Part shown: positions 49,817 to 52,003 of the stretch, piece by piece
How positions within the stretch are numbered: position 1 is the first letter of the stretch
How the letters are laid out: every line of letters begins with the position of its first letter
Program-made: the position numbers and the translations under genes
From: Methanomicrobiales archaeon
Lineage (GTDB): Archaea; Halobacteriota; Methanomicrobia; Methanomicrobiales; Methanospirillaceae
Direction: 5' to 3'
DNA: 52,003 nucleotides
Assembly (NCBI GenBank): GCA_025358115.1
Contig: JANYKQ010000014.1
Span: 1 to 52,003 of the forward strand
Notes under the pieces: generated by a model
The model's database searches: none
Told to the model about the DNA's origin: nothing
The model's input: the letters and a program-made list of their open reading frames with translations, nothing else

Positions 49817-50314
49817 TTAATTGTACGTCCTGAACGGGACGTAATCATCGAAGATCTTTACTTTGTCGCCCTGGGGATTGATCGCCCAGACTTCAACCCG
49901 GTTAACTTTTCCCATGGTGCTGGTGATGGGCAATGATATCGATTTTCCTTTGTACAGGGGTTTAGTGATGGAGCCGGTCTCTACCACGCCATCGGCACGG
50001 GTGATCTTCACATCAAGCTGTGGGACAACATTGAGCCCCTTTCCGCCCGCGCAGGTTACGGTAATCTCTGGATTGATTGCCTCACCATTGCCGGCTACCT
50101 GAACCTCAATGCTCCAGGCATCCGGAAGGGTCTGGACAGGCCCGGGTGTCGATGATGCAATGGTAGTTGCTACAGGAGTGGGTGTTGCAGTCGCGATGGT
50201 TTCAACAGCGGTAGGAGCCGGTGTTGCAGGGGGTGTTGCAGTCTGGTTGCATCCTGCTGCAAAGAGCAGGAGGATCAGGACAAATAAGAGGGAAAAGACC
50301 CATCTGGTGTTCAT
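49817..50314 (-). CDS. Predicted lipoprotein
   Basis: 165 residues. The signal (MNTRWVFSLLFVLILLLFAAGC) ends in a lipobox LFAAG|C. A Thr/Pro/Ala linker of about 45 residues follows, then a single beta-type domain (WSIEVQVAGNGEAINPEITV, CAGGKGLNVVPQLDVKITRA). Probably anchored outside. No family recognised. Confidence 0.8.
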   Translation of the reverse strand: MNTRWVFSLLFVLILLLFAAGCNQTATPPATPAPTAVETIATATPTPVATTIASSTPGPVQTLPDAWSIEVQVAGNGEAINPEITVTCAGGKGLNVVPQLDVKITRADGVVETGSITKPLYKGKSISLPITSTMGKVNRVEVWAINPQGDKVKIFDDYVPFRTYN

Positions 50315-50373
50315 ACAAACACATCTCTTTAAGAAATATTTGAGTGTTATGGGTCTTAAAAAAAACGGGGGCG

Positions 50374-51975
50374 TTAATAGGCCCGCTTGCCCGCTGCCGG
50401 TTCAATCCCGGTGGGCTGGTTGCGGATGGTCCGCTCTTTCATGATGGTGTAGACTTCGTTGGCATGATCCTTGGGAATCTCGACAAACGAGTAGGAGTCG
50501 AGGATCCTTATCGCGCCGATCGCTTTTCCGGGAATGCCGGTCTCACCGGCAATCGCACCGACGATATCTTTCGGGGCAACCTTATGCTGCCGGCCGACTG
50601 CCAGGAAGAACCTGACCATCCCAACTTCGGCACCGGTGTCGGCAAAGTCTACCTCTTCGCGCTTCTCTGCCGGGGCCTCAAGGCGTTCTTCCATCTGCAT
50701 CTTTAAGAGCGCTGCGGCGATATCAACCGTGTTGAGATCTCCTTCGGTCTCCTTTTCGATGACACGAACAAAGGTTTCGAGACCTCCTGCCTGGATGGTC
50801 TCGCGCACTGCTTCGAGCACTGCCTTGGTCCTGGTTTCTGCCACATCGCTCTGTGAGGGAACGGGCATGCGGGGAATCTGGACCTTTGCATAGTGCTGGA
50901 TCTCCCGGAGCTTGTTGAAGTCCTTGGGCGAGACGAAGGTGATGGCCTTGCCGCTCTTGCCTGCGCGCCCGGTCCTGCCGATACGGTGGACATAATACTC
51001 CACATCCTGCGGGATATCGAAGTTGATGACCATGTCGACATCATCGACATCGATACCACGCGCGGCAACATCGGTTGCAATCAGGATCTCAATTGAGCCT
51101 TTCCTGAATCCCTGCATTACACGGTCGCGCTGGGACTGCTTCATGTCGCCGTGCAGTTCTTCGGCACGGTAACCCCTCGCCTTGATCTTGCCGGCGAGTT
51201 CTTCAGCCCTGCGCTTGGTGTTGCAGAAGATGATGGACAGGTGGGGATCTGCGATATCGATCAACCTGCAGAGGATATCGATCTTTTCGCGTTCCTTGAC
51301 TTCGATGTAGCTTTGCTCGATCTGGGGGACGGTGAGTTCAGCGTACTGGACCTTGACAAACTCGGGTTTGTTCATAAACCGCTTCGAGATATCAATGATC
51401 GGCTGGGGCAGCGTTGCCGAGAAGAGCAGGGTCTGGCGATCCTGCGGGACTTTCTTTAAGATCAGTTCGATGTCGTCCCGGAATCCCATGTCGAGCATCT
51501 GGTCGGCTTCATCGAGTACAACGGTATGGACATCGTGGAGGCTGAGCGTCCTGCGGTCAAGGTGATCCATCACGCGCCCGGGAGTGCCGATGACGATGTG
51601 GACACCGGAATGAAGGGCCCGCAGCTGCCGGTCGATGGGCTGGCCGCCATAGACCGGAAGAACGAAGATCTTGGGAAGATGTGCGAGGAGGTGTGAGAAT
51701 TCCTCAGCGATCTGGATGCAAAGTTCACGCGTGGGGCAGAGCACAATGGCCTGGACTACACGTTTTGATGGATCGATCTTTCCAATAACTGGAATCCCAA
51801 ATGCGGCAGTTTTGCCGGTCCCGGTCTGTGCCTGGGCGGTAACGTCACGCCCGGCCTGTATGAGAGGAATGGCGAGTGCCTGGATAGGCGAGGGCTCTTC
51901 GAAGCCCATATCTTCAATGGCTTTTCCGAGTTCCTTGGATAGTTGGAAGTCGGAGAACTGTATACGAGTATTCAT
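50374..51975 (-). CDS. DEAD-box RNA helicase with DbpA-type RNA-binding tail
   Basis: 533 residues. Helicase motifs are seen in order: Q motif with GFEEPSPIQ, I AQTGTGKT, Ia PTRELCIQ, II DEAD, III SAT, IV IIFCNTKR, V ATDVAARGID and VI HRIGRTGRAG. The C-terminal 80 residues (MVRFFLAVGRQHKVAPKDIV, GEIGIP-like GETGIPGKAIG, SYSFVEIPKDHANEV) match the DbpA RNA-binding domain of CsdA/DeaD-type helicases. GAGGAGC precedes the ATG. It helps fold RNA or ribosomes, often in the cold. Confidence 0.95.
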   Translation of the reverse strand: MNTRIQFSDFQLSKELGKAIEDMGFEEPSPIQALAIPLIQAGRDVTAQAQTGTGKTAAFGIPVIGKIDPSKRVVQAIVLCPTRELCIQIAEEFSHLLAHLPKIFVLPVYGGQPIDRQLRALHSGVHIVIGTPGRVMDHLDRRTLSLHDVHTVVLDEADQMLDMGFRDDIELILKKVPQDRQTLLFSATLPQPIIDISKRFMNKPEFVKVQYAELTVPQIEQSYIEVKEREKIDILCRLIDIADPHLSIIFCNTKRRAEELAGKIKARGYRAEELHGDMKQSQRDRVMQGFRKGSIEILIATDVAARGIDVDDVDMVINFDIPQDVEYYVHRIGRTGRAGKSGKAITFVSPKDFNKLREIQHYAKVQIPRMPVPSQSDVAETRTKAVLEAVRETIQAGGLETFVRVIEKETEGDLNTVDIAAALLKMQMEERLEAPAEKREEVDFADTGAEVGMVRFFLAVGRQHKVAPKDIVGAIAGETGIPGKAIGAIRILDSYSFVEIPKDHANEVYTIMKERTIRNQPTGIEPAAGKRAY

Positions 51976-52003
51976 ATCGCTCCTCTATTTAGCGTGCAAG
52001 CTC

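Noticed and set aside
49516-49848. Minus-strand frame of 110 codons
   Set aside because: Antisense to the 59-residue membrane protein, which has a ribosome site and two clean helices.
1-52003. tRNA, rRNA and CRISPR arrays
   Set aside because: No T-loop or acceptor-stem pattern, no ribosomal RNA stretch and no regularly spaced short repeats were found by eye.

Overview
The window looks like chromosomal DNA of a methanogenic archaeon of the Methanomicrobiales, most like a Methanoregula-type organism (inference). Signs seen in the sequence are archaeal promoters (TATA boxes, several leaderless starts), GGTGAT-type ribosome sites, a form III RuBisCO, and families typical of methanogens (DUF2115, DUF2284, HTH-10 and ArnR1-like regulators). 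Predicted lipoproteins carry Thr/Pro/Ala-rich linkers after the lipobox. Most genes are GC-rich; the gene at 199-600 is clearly AT-rich.

Region 1 (1-13,300) is accessory DNA. It opens with the C-terminal end of an IS66-type transposase and an AT-rich orphan. A minus-strand replication module follows (628-4875): a primase/SF3-helicase with small partner genes. After two ordinary genes come two separate tandem duplications. One (period 493 bp) carries pairs of very small genes, among them Lys/Ala/Pro-rich peptides of 35 and 37 residues. The other (period about 780 bp) carries secreted Cys-rich proteins and a broken copy of the end of an HNH gene. A HepT/MntA toxin-antitoxin pair and the intact HNH protein lie between them. 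Decayed pieces of a second primase copy lie at 10,195-10,262 and 12,290-12,830, on either side of a membrane-protein operon and its divergent HTH-10 regulator.

Region 2 (13,300-30,900) mixes two orphan DNA methyltransferases, a ferredoxin-like protein, a possible structured RNA (16,637-16,766), and a compact operon of VWA protein, PP2C phosphatase and a membrane Ser/Thr kinase with a helix-hairpin-helix region. That operon is an archaeal version of the TerY-P / yegL-yegK-yegI triad. Then come a SAM methyltransferase, an MBL hydrolase with a DUF2284 protein, secreted and membrane proteins, and a rearrangement scar near 28,590 where a histidine kinase and an AI-2E-type transporter both lack their 5' ends.

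Region 3 (30,900-52,003) is mostly core-like. A cupin and HxlR regulator diverge from hydroxylamine reductase (hcp) across a dyad-rich 85-bp gap. A large membrane-anchored protein, a peroxiredoxin, a three-gene membrane operon and a REC-PAS-histidine kinase follow. Then come form III RuBisCO, an M3 peptidase, a ferredoxin-linked aldo/keto reductase, a second HxlR regulator facing an MBL hydrolase, a membrane/winged-helix pair, and a G-rich hairpin repeat. A DUF2115 protein, a STAS protein, a Cys-cluster protein, a 59-residue membrane protein, a lipoprotein and a DEAD-box helicase close the window. No tRNA, rRNA or CRISPR array was seen.
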